A stretch of 64,000 nucleotides of DNA from contig NZ_LYPL01000006.1 of assembly GCF_001662075.1 (NCBI RefSeq), positions 62,001 through 126,000 on the forward strand, given 5' to 3'. The stretch's first letter is position 1. Every line of letters starts with the position of its first letter. The notes below the pieces were generated by a model. It had not been told where the DNA came from and did not search any database. It saw only the letters and a list, made by a program, of their open reading frames with translations. The translations under genes and the position numbers were made by a program. The stretch is from Rhizobium bangladeshense. Its GTDB lineage: Bacteria; Pseudomonadota; Alphaproteobacteria; Rhizobiales; Rhizobiaceae. Below, piece by piece: positions 31,623-42,263 of the stretch.

Positions 31623-34466
31623 ATGCTCGACAAGACCTATGATTCCGCCGCCGTCGAACCAAAAATCGCAGCGAAATGGGATGAAGAGGACGCCTTCCGC
31701 GCCGGCACCAACGCCAAGCCCGGGGCCGAGACCTTCACCATCGTCATCCCGCCGCCGAATGTCACCGGTTCGCTGCATATGGGCCATGCGCTCAACAACA
31801 CGCTGCAGGACATCCTGGTGCGTTTCGAGCGCATGCGCGGCAAGAACGTGCTCTGGCAGCCGGGCATGGATCACGCCGGCATCGCCACGCAGATGGTCGT
31901 CGAGCGCAAGCTGATGGAACAGCAACTGCCGGGCCGCCGCGACATGGGCCGCGACGCCTTCATCGACAAGGTCTGGGAGTGGAAGGCTGAATCGGGCGGC
32001 CTGATCTTCAATCAGCTGAAGCGCCTGGGTGCCTCATGCGACTGGTCGCGCGAACGCTTCACCATGGACGAAGGCCTGTCGAAGGCCGTTCTCGAGGTCT
32101 TCGTCACGCTCTACAAAGAAGGCCTGATTTACCGCGACAAGCGCCTGGTCAATTGGGATCCGAAGCTGCTGACGGCGATTTCCGATATCGAAGTCGAACA
32201 GCACGAGGTCAAGGGCAATCTTTGGCACCTGCGCTATCCGCTGGAAAAGGGCGTCACCTACCAGTACCCGATCGCTTTCGATGAGGAAGGCAAACCGACC
32301 GAATTCGAGACGCGCGATTATGTGGTTGTCGCAACAACACGGCCCGAGACAATGCTTGGCGATACCGGTGTTGCCGTCAATCCGGAAGACGAACGCTACC
32401 AGGGCATTGTCGGCAAGCATGTCATTCTGCCGATCGTCGGCCGCAGGATTCCGATCGTTGCCGACGACTATGCCGATCCGGCCGCTGGCAGCGGCGCGGT
32501 GAAGATCACGCCTGCGCATGATTTCAACGACTTCGACGTTGGCAAGCGCGCAGGCCTTCGCATCATCAATATCATGAATGGCGACGGCACGATCACCATC
32601 AAGGACAATGAGGATTTCCTCGAAGGTCTCGATAATCCGGCGGCGCTGCACGGCGCCTGGGATCGCCTGGAAGGGCAGGATCGCTTCTTTGCGCGCAAGG
32701 TCATCGTCGAGATTTTCGAAGAGGCCGGTCTCGTGGAAAAGATCGAGCCGCACAAGCACATGGTCCCGCACGGCGATCGCGGCGGCGTGCCGATCGAGCC
32801 GCGGCTGACCGAGCAATGGTATGTCGATGCCAAGACGCTCGCCGAACCGGCGATCGCTTCGGTTCGCGAAGGCCGCACCCGAATGGTGCCGAAGAGCTGG
32901 GACAAGACCTATTACGAATGGATGGAAAACATCCAGCCCTGGTGCGTTTCCCGTCAGCTCTGGTGGGGTCACCAGATCCCCGCATGGTACGGCCCGGACG
33001 GCCAGGTCTTCGTCGAAAAGACGGAGGAAGAGGCGTTGCAGGCGGCGATCCAGCATTACCTTTCACATGAGGGGCCGATGAAGGCCTATGTCGAGGACCT
33101 CCTCGAAAACTTCAAGCCGGGCGAGATCCTGACGCGGGACGAGGACGTGCTCGACACGTGGTTCTCCTCCGCTCTCTGGCCCTTCTCGACACTCGGCTGG
33201 CCGGACGAAACGCCGGAACTCGCCCGTTATTATCCGACCAACGTTCTCGTCACTGGCTTCGACATCATCTTCTTCTGGGTCGCCCGCATGATGATGATGG
33301 GCCTGCACTTCATGAAGGATGAGGACGGAAACCCCGTTGAGCCCTTCAATACCGTCTATGTCCACGCGCTGGTGCGCGACAAGAACGGGCAGAAGATGTC
33401 GAAGTCTAAAGGCAACGTCATCGACCCCTTGGAACTGATCGACCAATACGGTGCCGATGCGCTGCGCTTCACCCTGGCGATCATGGCCGCACAGGGCCGC
33501 GACGTGAAGCTCGATCCGGCCCGCATCGCCGGCTACCGCAATTTCGGCACCAAGCTCTGGAACGCCACGCGTTTTGCCGAGATGAACGGTGCAAAGAGCG
33601 ATCCGCATTTCGTGCCGGAGGCGGCCGAACTCACCATCAATCGTTGGATCCTGACGGAACTTGCCCGTACGGAACGTGACGTTACGGAAGCGCTCGAGGC
33701 CTTCCGCTTCAACGATGCCGCCGGCGCGCTCTACCGCTTCGTCTGGAACGAGGTCTGCGACTGGTATCTCGAGCTGCTGAAGCCGGTCTTCAACGGTCAG
33801 GATGCGGGCGCCAAGGGCGAAGCCCAGGCCTGCAGCGCCTATGTTCTTGAAGAGATCTACAAGCTGCTGCACCCCTTCATGCCCTTCATGACAGAAGAGC
33901 TCTGGGCGCATACGGCAGGTGAAGGCAAAGAGCGCGACACGCTGGTCTGCCATGCCGAATGGCCGTCGCCGTCTTACGCCGACGACGCGGCTGCCGACGA
34001 GATCAACTGGCTGATCGACCTCGTCTCCGGCATCCGTTCCGTGCGCGCCGAAATGAACGTGCCGCCGTCGGCGACAGCGCCGCTCGTCGTCGTCAAGGCC
34101 AACAACCTGACGCGCGAACGGCTGTTCCGCCACGACGCCGCCATCAAGCGGCTCGCGCGTGTCGAGGCGATATCGCTGGCTGACGATGCGCCGAAGGGAG
34201 CAGCCCAGATCGTCGTCGCCGAGGCCACCGTCTGCCTGCCGCTCGGCAATCTGATCGACCTCTCCGCCGAAAAGGCGCGTCTCGAAAAGGCGATTGCGAA
34301 AATGGAAGGCGAAATGTCGCGCATCGACGGCAAGCTCTCCAACGAGAAGTTCGTCGCCAACGCCAATCCCGAAGTGGTCGAGGCCGAGCGCGAGCGTTTA
34401 GAGGAACTGAAGGGGCAGATGGCGAGCCTGAAGATCGCCCTTTCCAGGGTGAGCGAAGCCGGATAA
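31623..34466 (+). CDS. valS: Valyl-tRNA synthetase
   Basis: A 947-residue class I aminoacyl-tRNA synthetase attaching valine to tRNA-Val. The HIGH motif is HMGH at residues 52-55 (PPPNVTGSLHMGHALN) and KMSKS lies at 591-595. The editing domain (TTRPETMLGDTGVAVNPEDE) is present, and the C-terminal coiled coil (LEKAIAKMEGEMSRIDGKL) is typical for ValRS. Full length, no damage. Monocistronic between two terminators. Confidence 0.98.
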   Translation: MLDKTYDSAAVEPKIAAKWDEEDAFRAGTNAKPGAETFTIVIPPPNVTGSLHMGHALNNTLQDILVRFERMRGKNVLWQPGMDHAGIATQMVVERKLMEQQLPGRRDMGRDAFIDKVWEWKAESGGLIFNQLKRLGASCDWSRERFTMDEGLSKAVLEVFVTLYKEGLIYRDKRLVNWDPKLLTAISDIEVEQHEVKGNLWHLRYPLEKGVTYQYPIAFDEEGKPTEFETRDYVVVATTRPETMLGDTGVAVNPEDERYQGIVGKHVILPIVGRRIPIVADDYADPAAGSGAVKITPAHDFNDFDVGKRAGLRIINIMNGDGTITIKDNEDFLEGLDNPAALHGAWDRLEGQDRFFARKVIVEIFEEAGLVEKIEPHKHMVPHGDRGGVPIEPRLTEQWYVDAKTLAEPAIASVREGRTRMVPKSWDKTYYEWMENIQPWCVSRQLWWGHQIPAWYGPDGQVFVEKTEEEALQAAIQHYLSHEGPMKAYVEDLLENFKPGEILTRDEDVLDTWFSSALWPFSTLGWPDETPELARYYPTNVLVTGFDIIFFWVARMMMMGLHFMKDEDGNPVEPFNTVYVHALVRDKNGQKMSKSKGNVIDPLELIDQYGADALRFTLAIMAAQGRDVKLDPARIAGYRNFGTKLWNATRFAEMNGAKSDPHFVPEAAELTINRWILTELARTERDVTEALEAFRFNDAAGALYRFVWNEVCDWYLELLKPVFNGQDAGAKGEAQACSAYVLEEIYKLLHPFMPFMTEELWAHTAGEGKERDTLVCHAEWPSPSYADDAAADEINWLIDLVSGIRSVRAEMNVPPSATAPLVVVKANNLTRERLFRHDAAIKRLARVEAISLADDAPKGAAQIVVAEATVCLPLGNLIDLSAEKARLEKAIAKMEGEMSRIDGKLSNEKFVANANPEVVEAERERLEELKGQMASLKIALSRVSEAG

Positions 34467-34866
34467 GTTTCTTCGCCCATTTTGGTAAGTTATTTCAAAG
34501 ACGCGCCCGGCCTCGGGCGCGTCTTTTGTCGTTCCGGGCGCCTCGTGATTCGGCCTTGAAAGGGGTTGATTTCAGGCGCTCAGCCTGTGGATTGTGGCCC
34601 TACAGGCATCCTGCGGGCGAAAACTGCCACTGTTGTCGGATTGATACAGCTTCCGCAATGTTTGGAATGAAAACCCAAAAGCCAGGCTGAAACCCAATGG
34701 TTTCGGAATAAAATTTTATTAACCAGTTTTTTTGACGTGTCCGTCAATTTCTTTACGTAAGTTGGCCACTGCAATGCTCGGGAGCGCTGCCGTGGGCTGC
34801 GTTGCCATGTCAGGCGAACACTTACTAGAGTGGCGTCACATCAATTGCTGGAGTGGGGGAGACACA
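34467..34866. other. Intergenic region valS / fadL-like
   Basis: 400 bases. After the valS terminator I see no gene; 34690-34760 is AT-rich and probably holds the promoter of the outer-membrane protein gene, whose SD (GGGGGAGA) is at 34855-34862. Confidence 0.5.
34499..34527 (+). terminator. Terminator of valS
   Basis: AGACGCGCCCG pairs with CGGGCGCGTCT, four-base loop, followed by T-rich sequence, about 32 bases after the stop. Confidence 0.85.
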
Positions 34867-36114
34867 ATGGCATCGCGTAGGTTTTCCAAGGGCGTAACGT
34901 CGCTCGTTCTTCTTTCGTCGCTTGCATCGCCGGCCTTCGCCGGCGGCTTGGAACGCGGCGGCTACAATATTGATCAACTGTTTGATACGTCGCCTTTTTC
35001 GTTCCAGTCGGGCGTTACCTACGTCACCCCGCAGCGCAAGCTGAAGGACGTCCGCGACACGAATACGTCGATATTTACGGGCGGTGGCAATCTAAACAGC
35101 CGCCCGAACAGTGCCGACGAGACCTCGAATTACACTATCCCCTATATTGGCTTTAAGGCTGGTTTCGGCGACGCAATCGACTGCCTTGTCGATTATTCCG
35201 AACCCTTTGGCGGCCATTCCGATCCGGGTTTGAACTGGGCTGGCGCCAACGACAACATCGAAACGGAAATCAAGACCCGCAACTATGGCGGCACTTGCTC
35301 CTATCGTTTTGACGTCGGTCCCGGGCAGCTTCGCTTTATCGGCGGCGCCTTCTATCAGGAAGTCGAGGGCTTCAAGGAACGTCTGGTTTCAACGCTTCCG
35401 CTTCTGCTCGGCACCGGCACCGGCGTCGGTCGCCTTGACCTCGAAGACAGCGGCTGGGGCTGGCGCGCTGGTCTTGCTTACGAGATCCCGGAATATGCTA
35501 TGCGTGCGAGCCTGGTTTATAACAGCCGCGTCAAGTACGACGACTTGACCGGAACTGTTGATCTGCGTCAGGTTCCGGTTGTGCCGATATATGGCGGCCT
35601 AATCACGCCCGTGTCTGGTTCCGCAGAGGCTCCGGACTCTCTGGAGCTGAAGGTTCAGACCGGTATAGCTCCGGATTGGCTTGCATTCGGATCGGTTAAA
35701 TGGACGAATTGGAGCGTCCTGCAGTCGGTAGCATTCTGCCCGACCAACGGCCTGTCGTGCCCCGCGGGTGGTCTGACCTCGCTCGACCTTCTTTATCGTG
35801 ATGGCTGGACGATCTCCGGTGGTGTCGGCCACAAGTTCACGGATCAATGGGCCGGTGCGGTCAGCCTGACCTGGGACCGCGGCACCAGCCATGGCTACGG
35901 TGCGCAGACAGACAGCTGGACGCTGGGTGTCGGTGCAGCCTACACGCCGACCGAACATATCGAATGGCGCATCGCCGGCGCCGTGGGTCTGTTGACGAGC
36001 GGTTCGTCCGGCGTTCTGACCCAGGACGGCGTCACCTATGGAGATAAGGTCTCCTATTCCTTTGGCAACGATCTGGTCACTGCACTGTCGACGAGCCTAA
36101 AGGTTAAGTTCTAA
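34867..36114 (+). CDS. Outer-membrane protein, OmpP1/FadL family
   Basis: A 415-residue beta-barrel with a signal peptide (MASRRFSKGVTSLVLLSS...FAGG). FadL-family features include the early DTSPFSFQSGVTYVTPQRK, alternating aromatic strands through the barrel, and a C-terminal SLKVKF ending in Phe for BAM insertion. Family members carry long-chain fatty acids or other hydrophobic compounds across the outer membrane. It follows a strong SD and is monocistronic. Confidence 0.9.
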   Translation: MASRRFSKGVTSLVLLSSLASPAFAGGLERGGYNIDQLFDTSPFSFQSGVTYVTPQRKLKDVRDTNTSIFTGGGNLNSRPNSADETSNYTIPYIGFKAGFGDAIDCLVDYSEPFGGHSDPGLNWAGANDNIETEIKTRNYGGTCSYRFDVGPGQLRFIGGAFYQEVEGFKERLVSTLPLLLGTGTGVGRLDLEDSGWGWRAGLAYEIPEYAMRASLVYNSRVKYDDLTGTVDLRQVPVVPIYGGLITPVSGSAEAPDSLELKVQTGIAPDWLAFGSVKWTNWSVLQSVAFCPTNGLSCPAGGLTSLDLLYRDGWTISGGVGHKFTDQWAGAVSLTWDRGTSHGYGAQTDSWTLGVGAAYTPTEHIEWRIAGAVGLLTSGSSGVLTQDGVTYGDKVSYSFGNDLVTALSTSLKVKF

Positions 36115-36833
36115 TACTCCGATTTGAAGAATTGAAAGCCCGGCCCTGTCGGGCTCTTCTATTTTTGCGCCCGTTAATCATACTTATTCATACTATTCCC
36201 GCGCCGAATTTGTGACGATTCAGCAACACTTTTTCACGACGGTTGGCATATGGTGGCGGCGGGGCGATTTTGTCTATTTCCCGCCACAAAGAGGGCGCAG
36301 CGCTATTGGCAGGCGACGAGACGGCAGACTGAAGGTGCGTGTAAAGAGTAGCATGGGTCGATTTTTTTCCGGCAACAACAGATCATGCGACGCGATTGGC
36401 GACAATCGTTCGATTGCGGCTGTTTCGCTTTTTGAACAAGGCTGTTCCGGCCGCAGATCAGACCTTGCAATGAAGTTGTCGATTCATCCAATGCCGGTTT
36501 TTTCGACCCGCGCGCCTGAGCGGCGCTGCTTTGGCGGAGAAGCCGATACTGGTTTCGTCACATTTGCTGTTTACGAAAGCAATAAGGGCAGGAAGGCGGA
36601 TGCCGCGCCTGCCAAAGGAATGCCAGGCAGATTGCAGTCGGGCCATGCCGGGAGCCGGGTGGTTCTAGATGACATGCCGAAAATTCGGCCGGGAAAAGGC
36701 CAATGGGCTGGATGCGACGCGGGCAAAGGAGCCATGGAGCTCGCCGCGGGATCGCTCGCCTCGAATGAATACATCCACGGTCTGCCCGGCGCCGGCGCCG
36801 GCTGCCTGCGATGAACGAAAGAAATCGGTTGAA
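36115..36833. other. Long intergenic region upstream of exoR
   Basis: 719 bases. After the terminator at 36137 I see no convincing gene: a 200-codon frame at 36212-36814 has no SD, no signal and an unlikely composition. The unusual length before a regulatory gene suggests a complex promoter or an unrecognised RNA. Confidence 0.5.
36137..36165 (+). terminator. Terminator of the fadL-like gene
   Basis: AGCCCG and CGGGCT stem, then a T-rich tract, 23 bases after the stop. Confidence 0.75.
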
Positions 36834-37631
36834 ATGGTAACGTCCGAGTTCAAATTGTTCAAATTCATGCTGATGGGTTTAGGAATCGCGTTGGCAATGT
36901 CCGGCCCGGTTCGCGCTTTCGACATCAAAAGCGACGTCAGCAAGGAATCCGGTCCCTTCGACCTCTTCAAGTTCGGCTTCAAGGCCTATAAAAACGGAAA
37001 GAAGGAGGAGGCGGTCGAAGCTTACAAATACGCCGCCGAAAAAGGCCATACCGGTTCGCGCTGGGCGCTCGCCAATATGTATGCCGACGGCGACGGCGTG
37101 ACCCAGGATGATTTCGAAGCCTTCAAGATCTACAGTGAGATTGCCCAGCAGGGTGTCGAACCCGGCTCGGAAGACACCGGCTTCTTCGTCAACGCGCTTC
37201 TCTCGCTCGCCAATTACTACAAGCACGGCATATCGGGCAGCCCGGTCAAGATTGATCTCACCCAGGCCCGCCAGCTTTATTTCCAGGTGGCCTCCACCTT
37301 TGGCGTTCCCGAGGCGCAGTTCCAGCTGGCGCAGATGATGCTGGCCGGCGAGGGCGGCAAGGCCAGCCCGCAGCAGGCGAAGAAATGGTTGAACCAGGCG
37401 CGCAAGAGTGGCCATCCCGGCGCCATGGCGGTTTTCGGAAATATTCTCTTCGATGAAGGCCAGACGGCGCGCGGTCTGGCGCTGATGACCGCCGCTCTCG
37501 ACCGCTGCAAGCCCAAAGACTGCGGCTGGATGGAAGCGCTGCAGGAGCAGGCCTTCTCGGTTGCGAACGAGGCCGACCGCCGCACGGCGGTATCGCTGTC
37601 CCATGCCATCGCGAGCGGCTCCGACGACTGA
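36834..37631 (+). CDS. exoR: Exopolysaccharide regulator ExoR
   Basis: A 265-residue periplasmic protein with a signal peptide (FMLMGLGIALAMSGPVRA) and Sel1-type repeats (AVEAYKYAAEKGHTGSRWALANMYADGDG; LYFQVASTFGVPEAQFQLAQMMLAGEGG). In Sinorhizobium and Agrobacterium ExoR binds and inhibits the sensor ExoS of the ExoS-ChvI system, repressing exopolysaccharide and activating motility, and is lost by proteolysis at low pH. The sequence is nearly colinear with S. meliloti ExoR. The ATG at 36834 places the signal peptide at the N-terminus; the SD is weak. Confidence 0.96.
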   Translation: MVTSEFKLFKFMLMGLGIALAMSGPVRAFDIKSDVSKESGPFDLFKFGFKAYKNGKKEEAVEAYKYAAEKGHTGSRWALANMYADGDGVTQDDFEAFKIYSEIAQQGVEPGSEDTGFFVNALLSLANYYKHGISGSPVKIDLTQARQLYFQVASTFGVPEAQFQLAQMMLAGEGGKASPQQAKKWLNQARKSGHPGAMAVFGNILFDEGQTARGLALMTAALDRCKPKDCGWMEALQEQAFSVANEADRRTAVSLSHAIASGSDD

Positions 37632-37693
37632 AGCCTGCCATATGCAGCGCCCGGTCGCGCGTTTGCAATGAGCAGTGCTATGGGCTGCGAATA

Positions 37694-38485
37694 TCAGGCC
37701 GCAAAATCGAAATGGGCAACGACAGGCACGTGGTCGGATGGCTTTTCCCAGGCCCGCACATGTTTTTCGATCGCCGCCGACGTCATTCGATCGGCAGCCT
37801 CCGGCGATAGCAGCAGGTGGTCGATGCGGATGCCGTTGTTCTTCGGCCACGCACCCGCCTGATAGTCCCAGAAAGAATAGAGCTGCGTTGCATCCGTCGT
37901 CGCGCGCACCGCATCGGTCAGCCCGAGGTTTTCGAGCCTGCGGAATGCCTCCCGCGTCTGCGGCAGAAACAGCGCATCGTTTTCCCAGACCTTTGGGTCG
38001 AAGCAGTCGTGCGGCTCGGGAATGACGTTGTAATCGCCGGCGAGCACCAGAATTTCCTCATAGGCGAGGCGCTCGGCCGCAAAAATCCGCAGACGCTCCA
38101 TCCAGGCGAGCTTGTAGGGATATTTCTCGGTTTCGACCGGATTGCCGTTCGGCAGATAGATGCAGCAGACGCGTAGAATGCGCGTGTCCGGCAGCGTGAA
38201 CACCGCCTCGAGGAAACGGGACTGTTCGTCCAGCGCATCACCGGGCAGGCCGCGGTTGACTTCGGAAGGCGAAGTCTTGGAGAGGATCGCCACACCATTG
38301 AAGCCTTTCTGGCCGTGCGTCTCGACGTGATAGCCGAGCGCCTCGATCTCCAGCCTGGGAAAACCTTCGTCGATCGTCTTGATCTCCTGCAGGCAGACGA
38401 TATCGGGATCGGAATCCTTGAGCCATTGCGTCAGATTGTCGATGCGCGCCTTGACGCCGTTGATGTTCCAAGTCGCGATCTTCAT
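37694..38485 (-). CDS. xthA: Exodeoxyribonuclease III
   Basis: A 263-residue AP endonuclease/3' exonuclease of base excision repair. Motifs in order: MKIATWNINGVKAR, DIVCLQEIKT (catalytic Glu), YLPNG, LAGDYNVIPEPHD, and the C-terminal RIDHLLLSP and PSDHVPVVAHF. Full family length. It lies on the strand opposite exoR and converges on it. Confidence 0.96.
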   Translation of the reverse strand: MKIATWNINGVKARIDNLTQWLKDSDPDIVCLQEIKTIDEGFPRLEIEALGYHVETHGQKGFNGVAILSKTSPSEVNRGLPGDALDEQSRFLEAVFTLPDTRILRVCCIYLPNGNPVETEKYPYKLAWMERLRIFAAERLAYEEILVLAGDYNVIPEPHDCFDPKVWENDALFLPQTREAFRRLENLGLTDAVRATTDATQLYSFWDYQAGAWPKNNGIRIDHLLLSPEAADRMTSAAIEKHVRAWEKPSDHVPVVAHFDFAA

Positions 38486-38610
38486 CTCTTCGTCCTGTTT
38501 CTCTGCGTGCGCTTCTTTTATCGCGGTCTTTCACAACAGGACAAGACGATAAACCGGCCGGAAGCGCTTCTTCGGCCGGTTCGTTCGCACAGCGAAATGT
38601 TTCTGGATGG

Positions 38611-38943
38611 TCAGATCGAGAAGCTGGTGCCGCAGCCGCAGCTTGCCACCGCATTCGGGTTCTTGATCTGGAAGGATTGACCAAGCAGATTATCGACGAA
38701 GTCGATCTCCGAGCCCGCCATGTAGACGAGCGACAGGCTGTCGATCAGCACTTTCGCGTCGTTCTTTTCGACGACGACGTCGTCGTCGGCCACGCTGTCG
38801 GCAAGGTCGAACTTATAGGAAAAGCCCGAACAGCCGCCGCCTTCGACCGAAACGCGGAGCGCGCTCTTGCCGGCCTCCGCGCCGATGATCGCAGCGATGC
38901 GCTTTGCCGCGGCATCTGAAAGGGTTACACTCGTATCCGTCAT
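38611..38943 (-). CDS. erpA: Iron-sulfur cluster insertion protein ErpA
   Basis: A 110-residue A-type carrier that delivers Fe-S clusters to apo-enzymes. The three Cys are in GGGCSGFSYKF and the C-terminal CGCGTSFSI. VSLVYMAGSEIDFVDNLLGQSFQIKNPNA is the family core. AGGAGG lies seven bases before the ATG at 38943. Divergent from dgt. Confidence 0.95.
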   Translation of the reverse strand: MTDTSVTLSDAAAKRIAAIIGAEAGKSALRVSVEGGGCSGFSYKFDLADSVADDDVVVEKNDAKVLIDSLSLVYMAGSEIDFVDNLLGQSFQIKNPNAVASCGCGTSFSI

Positions 38944-39163
38944 GTTTCCTCCTGCCGGGGTCAAGATCCGGAGAGAATGGGTTTTGGCACTGAAATGTTC
39001 AAATGCCTGATATCAAAAGAACTTACCATGAGCTTCGCAAAAAGGCCATGATGTGCGAAACGGTCGGCGGGCGCCTCTTTGCCGTTTCGTCGGGCTATAG
39101 GTATGAACAGGGCAGAGCGGCGTCAATGGGCAGATGCGGCAACGGGCAGAATGACGGTGAAGT

Positions 39164-40381
39164 ATGACGGTTGACAGGCGGGCTTTGGGTTTCGGCAACA
39201 GCGAAAGGGCGGTCTATGCGGCGGACCCCTGGACGACGCGCGGGCGTCTCTACCAGGAGGATGAAAGTCCGACGCGATCCGATTTTCAGCGCGACCGCGA
39301 CCGCATCGTCCACACGACGGCCTTCCGCCGGCTGAAGCACAAGACCCAGGTCTTCATCGCCCAGGATGGCGATCACTACCGCACCCGGCTGACGCATACG
39401 ATCGAGGTGGCGCAGATCGCCCGCGCGCTCGCCCGCGCCCTGAAACTCGACGAGGATCTGGCCGAGGGCGTGGCGCTCGTGCACGACTTCGGCCACACGC
39501 CGTTCGGCCATACCGGCGAGGACGCATTGCACGAGGTGCTGCTGCCCTATGGCGGCTTCGACCACAATGCCCAATCGCTGCGCATCGTGACCAAGCTGGA
39601 ACGGCGTTATGCCGAATTCGACGGCATCAACCTGACGTGGGAAAGTCTTGAAGGCCTCGTCAAGCACAATGGTCCGCTGCTGACGCCGGATGGTGTCGGC
39701 ACTCGCGGCCCGGTTCCGCAGCCGATCCTCGATTATTGCGAACTGCACGATCTCGAGCTTGCAACCTACGCCAGCCTTGAGGCCCAGGTCGCGGCGATTG
39801 CCGACGATATCGCCTATAATACCCACGATATCGATGACGGCCTGCGCTCCGGCTACCTGACGTTCGACATGCTGGAGGAAATCCCGTTTCTGGCCGGGCT
39901 GATGGCCGAGGTGAGGGCGCGGTATCCGCATCTGGAGCCGAGCCGCTTCACTCACGAGATCATGCGCCGGCAGATCACCCGTATGGTCGAAGACGTGATC
40001 GGTGTCGCGCAGCAGCGTCTTTCAGTTCTTCGCCCCGAGAGCGCAGCCGACATTCGCGCTGCCGACCGGGTTATCGCGACCTTCTCCGACGCGATGGCCG
40101 AAACCGACAGGCAAATCAAGGCGATGCTCTTCAAACGCATCTACCGCAATCCCGATATCATGCGTATCCGCGCCGGCGCTGCCCAGATCGTCACCGATCT
40201 TTTCGGCGCCTACATGGCCAGCCCCAAGGAGATGCAAAGCCATTATTGGGTCGATCATATCGCCGGCCTCGCCGATGCGCCGAAGGCTCGCCATGTCGGC
40301 GACTATCTGGCCGGCATGACCGACACATATGCAATCAGTGCCCACAGGCGATTGTTTGACCACACTCCGGATTTGCGATAG
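39164..40381 (+). CDS. dgt: Deoxyguanosinetriphosphate triphosphohydrolase-like protein
   Basis: A 405-residue HD-domain dNTPase. Metal ligands are in [15 protein letters not shown] and [16 protein letters not shown], with [13 protein letters not shown] as the third motif. The enzyme cleaves dNTP to nucleoside and triphosphate, shaping nucleotide pools. It is the first gene of the dgt-argS-SPOR-nagZ-scpA run on the plus strand, 63 bases before argS. Confidence 0.95.
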   Translation: MTVDRRALGFGNSERAVYAADPWTTRGRLYQEDESPTRSDFQRDRDRIVHTTAFRRLKHKTQVFIAQDGDHYRTRLTHTIEVAQIARALARALKLDEDLAEGVALVHDFGHTPFGHTGEDALHEVLLPYGGFDHNAQSLRIVTKLERRYAEFDGINLTWESLEGLVKHNGPLLTPDGVGTRGPVPQPILDYCELHDLELATYASLEAQVAAIADDIAYNTHDIDDGLRSGYLTFDMLEEIPFLAGLMAEVRARYPHLEPSRFTHEIMRRQITRMVEDVIGVAQQRLSVLRPESAADIRAADRVIATFSDAMAETDRQIKAMLFKRIYRNPDIMRIRAGAAQIVTDLFGAYMASPKEMQSHYWVDHIAGLADAPKARHVGDYLAGMTDTYAISAHRRLFDHTPDLR

Positions 40382-40444
40382 GCAGCGGTCGCCCGCCGAA
40401 GGCCGATTTGCGCCTTTGGCACAGCCTATGCATGGAAGAGTGCG

Positions 40445-42202
40445 ATGAACCTTTTTACCGACTTCGAAGCCAGGATCAAAACCGCCCTTGAACAGATCGA
40501 TCTGGTCAGGGAAAAGCGATCCGAGCTCGATTTCGGCCGTATCACCGTCGAGCCGCCGCGTGATGCGAGCCATGGCGATGTTGCGACCAACGCCGCGATG
40601 GTGCTGGCAAAGCCGCTCGGGTCCAATCCTCGCGCGCTTGCCGACATCATCATCGCCAAGCTCAAAGAGGATGCCGACGTTGCCGATGTCTCGGTCGCAG
40701 GTCCCGGCTTCATCAACATCCGTCTCGCCGTCGGCTACTGGCAACGGCTGCTCGCCTCGATGATCGCCTCCGGCATCGACTACGGCCGCTCGACCCTCGG
40801 TGCAGGATGCAAGGTCAATGTCGAATATGTCTCGGCCAATCCGACCGGCCCGATGCATGTCGGTCATTGCCGCGGCGCCGTTGTCGGCGACGCGCTCGCC
40901 AACCTGCTCGCTTTTGCCGGTTACGGCGTCGAGAAGGAATATTACATCAACGACGCCGGCTCGCAGATCGACGTGCTCGCCCGCTCGGTCTTCCTGCGTT
41001 ATCGCGAAGCGCTCGGGGAACGGATCGGCGAAATCCCATCCGGTCTCTATCCCGGCGATTATCTCGTCCCCGTCGGCCAGTCGCTTGCCGCCGATTACGG
41101 CGTGCGGCTGCACAACATGCCGGAAGAGCAATGGATGCCGATCGTCAAGGATCGCACCATCAGCGCGATGATGGTGATGATCCGGGAAGATCTGGCGGCG
41201 CTGAACGTCCATCACGATATCTTCTTCTCGGAACGCACCTTGCATGCCAATGGTGCGGCCGCGATCCGCACGGCGATCAACGACCTGACCTTCAAGGGTT
41301 ACGTCTACAAGGGCACGTTGCCGCCGCCGAAGGGCCAGTTGCCTGAGGATTGGGAAGATCGCGAACAGACGCTGTTCCGCTCGACCGAGGTGGGCGACGA
41401 CATGGACCGGCCACTGATCAAGTCGGACGGCTCCTACACCTATTTCGCCGCTGATGTCGCCTACTTCAAGAACAAGTTCGACCGCGGTTTCGACGAGATG
41501 ATCTATGTGCTCGGCGCCGACCACGGCGGTTACGTCAAGCGCCTGGAAGCGGTTGCGCGTGGCGTTTCGGACGGTAAGGCGAAGCTGACGGTGCTGCTCT
41601 GCCAACTGGTCAAGCTCTATCGCAACGGCGAGCCGGTGAAGATGTCGAAACGCTCTGGCGATTTTGTCACGCTTCGGGACGTCGTCGAGGAAGTCGGCCG
41701 TGATTCGGTCCGCTTCATGATGCTTTACCGCAAGAATTCCGAACCGCTGGACTTCGATTTCGCCAAAGTGACGGAGCAATCGAAGGACAATCCGGTTTTT
41801 TACGTGCAGTATGCGCACGCCCGCTGCATGTCGGTCTTCCGGCAGGCGAGGGAGGCTTTCCCCGGCCTCGATCTTTCGTCTGACGATCTTGCGAAAGCCG
41901 TTGCTGGCATTGGCGATCCGGCCGAATTGCAGCTCGTCGCCAAGCTTGCCGAATTCCCGCGTATCGTCGAAGCAGCGGCTCAGTCGCAGGAGCCGCATCG
42001 CATCGCTTTTTACCTCTACGACCTCGCCAGTTCCTTCCACGCGCATTGGAACAAAGGTAAAGATCAGACGGAATTACGATTTGTTAATGATAAAAACCGA
42101 GAATCAAGTATTGCCAGACTTGGGCTGGTGTACGCCGTCGCGTCGGTTTTGAAGTCGGGACTTGCCATTACAGGCACTGCCGCACCTGACGAAATGCGAT
42201 AA
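40445..42202 (+). CDS. argS: Arginyl-tRNA synthetase
   Basis: A 585-residue class I synthetase. The HIGH motif appears as HVGH in [25 protein letters not shown] as [10 protein letters not shown], and the N-terminal ArgRS additional domain and C-terminal DALR domain are present ([15 protein letters not shown]). Full length. It lies between dgt and the SPOR protein gene. Confidence 0.98.
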   Translation: MNLFTDFEARIKTALEQIDLVREKRSELDFGRITVEPPRDASHGDVATNAAMVLAKPLGSNPRALADIIIAKLKEDADVADVSVAGPGFINIRLAVGYWQRLLASMIASGIDYGRSTLGAGCKVNVEYVSANPTGPMHVGHCRGAVVGDALANLLAFAGYGVEKEYYINDAGSQIDVLARSVFLRYREALGERIGEIPSGLYPGDYLVPVGQSLAADYGVRLHNMPEEQWMPIVKDRTISAMMVMIREDLAALNVHHDIFFSERTLHANGAAAIRTAINDLTFKGYVYKGTLPPPKGQLPEDWEDREQTLFRSTEVGDDMDRPLIKSDGSYTYFAADVAYFKNKFDRGFDEMIYVLGADHGGYVKRLEAVARGVSDGKAKLTVLLCQLVKLYRNGEPVKMSKRSGDFVTLRDVVEEVGRDSVRFMMLYRKNSEPLDFDFAKVTEQSKDNPVFYVQYAHARCMSVFRQAREAFPGLDLSSDDLAKAVAGIGDPAELQLVAKLAEFPRIVEAAAQSQEPHRIAFYLYDLASSFHAHWNKGKDQTELRFVNDKNRESSIARLGLVYAVASVLKSGLAITGTAAPDEMR

Positions 42203-42263
42203 CGTCACCATTTCCCCACAATGCGCTGGCATTTGAGCGTTGGCGTTTGCGAGTGGGATAGGC

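Noticed and set aside
36212..36814. 200-codon plus-strand frame upstream of exoR
   Set aside because: No SD, no signal or domain, mixed low-complexity composition, and it overlaps nothing conserved; it looks like a chance frame in GC-rich DNA.
40417..40432. Sigma-54-like TGGCAC-N5-ATGCA before argS
   Set aside because: The -12 element deviates at its first T, no enhancer-like site is seen, and a housekeeping synthetase gene is an unlikely RpoN target.
40022..42046. 674-codon frame opposite dgt/argS
   Set aside because: Antisense shadow of two conserved genes; no motif recognised.
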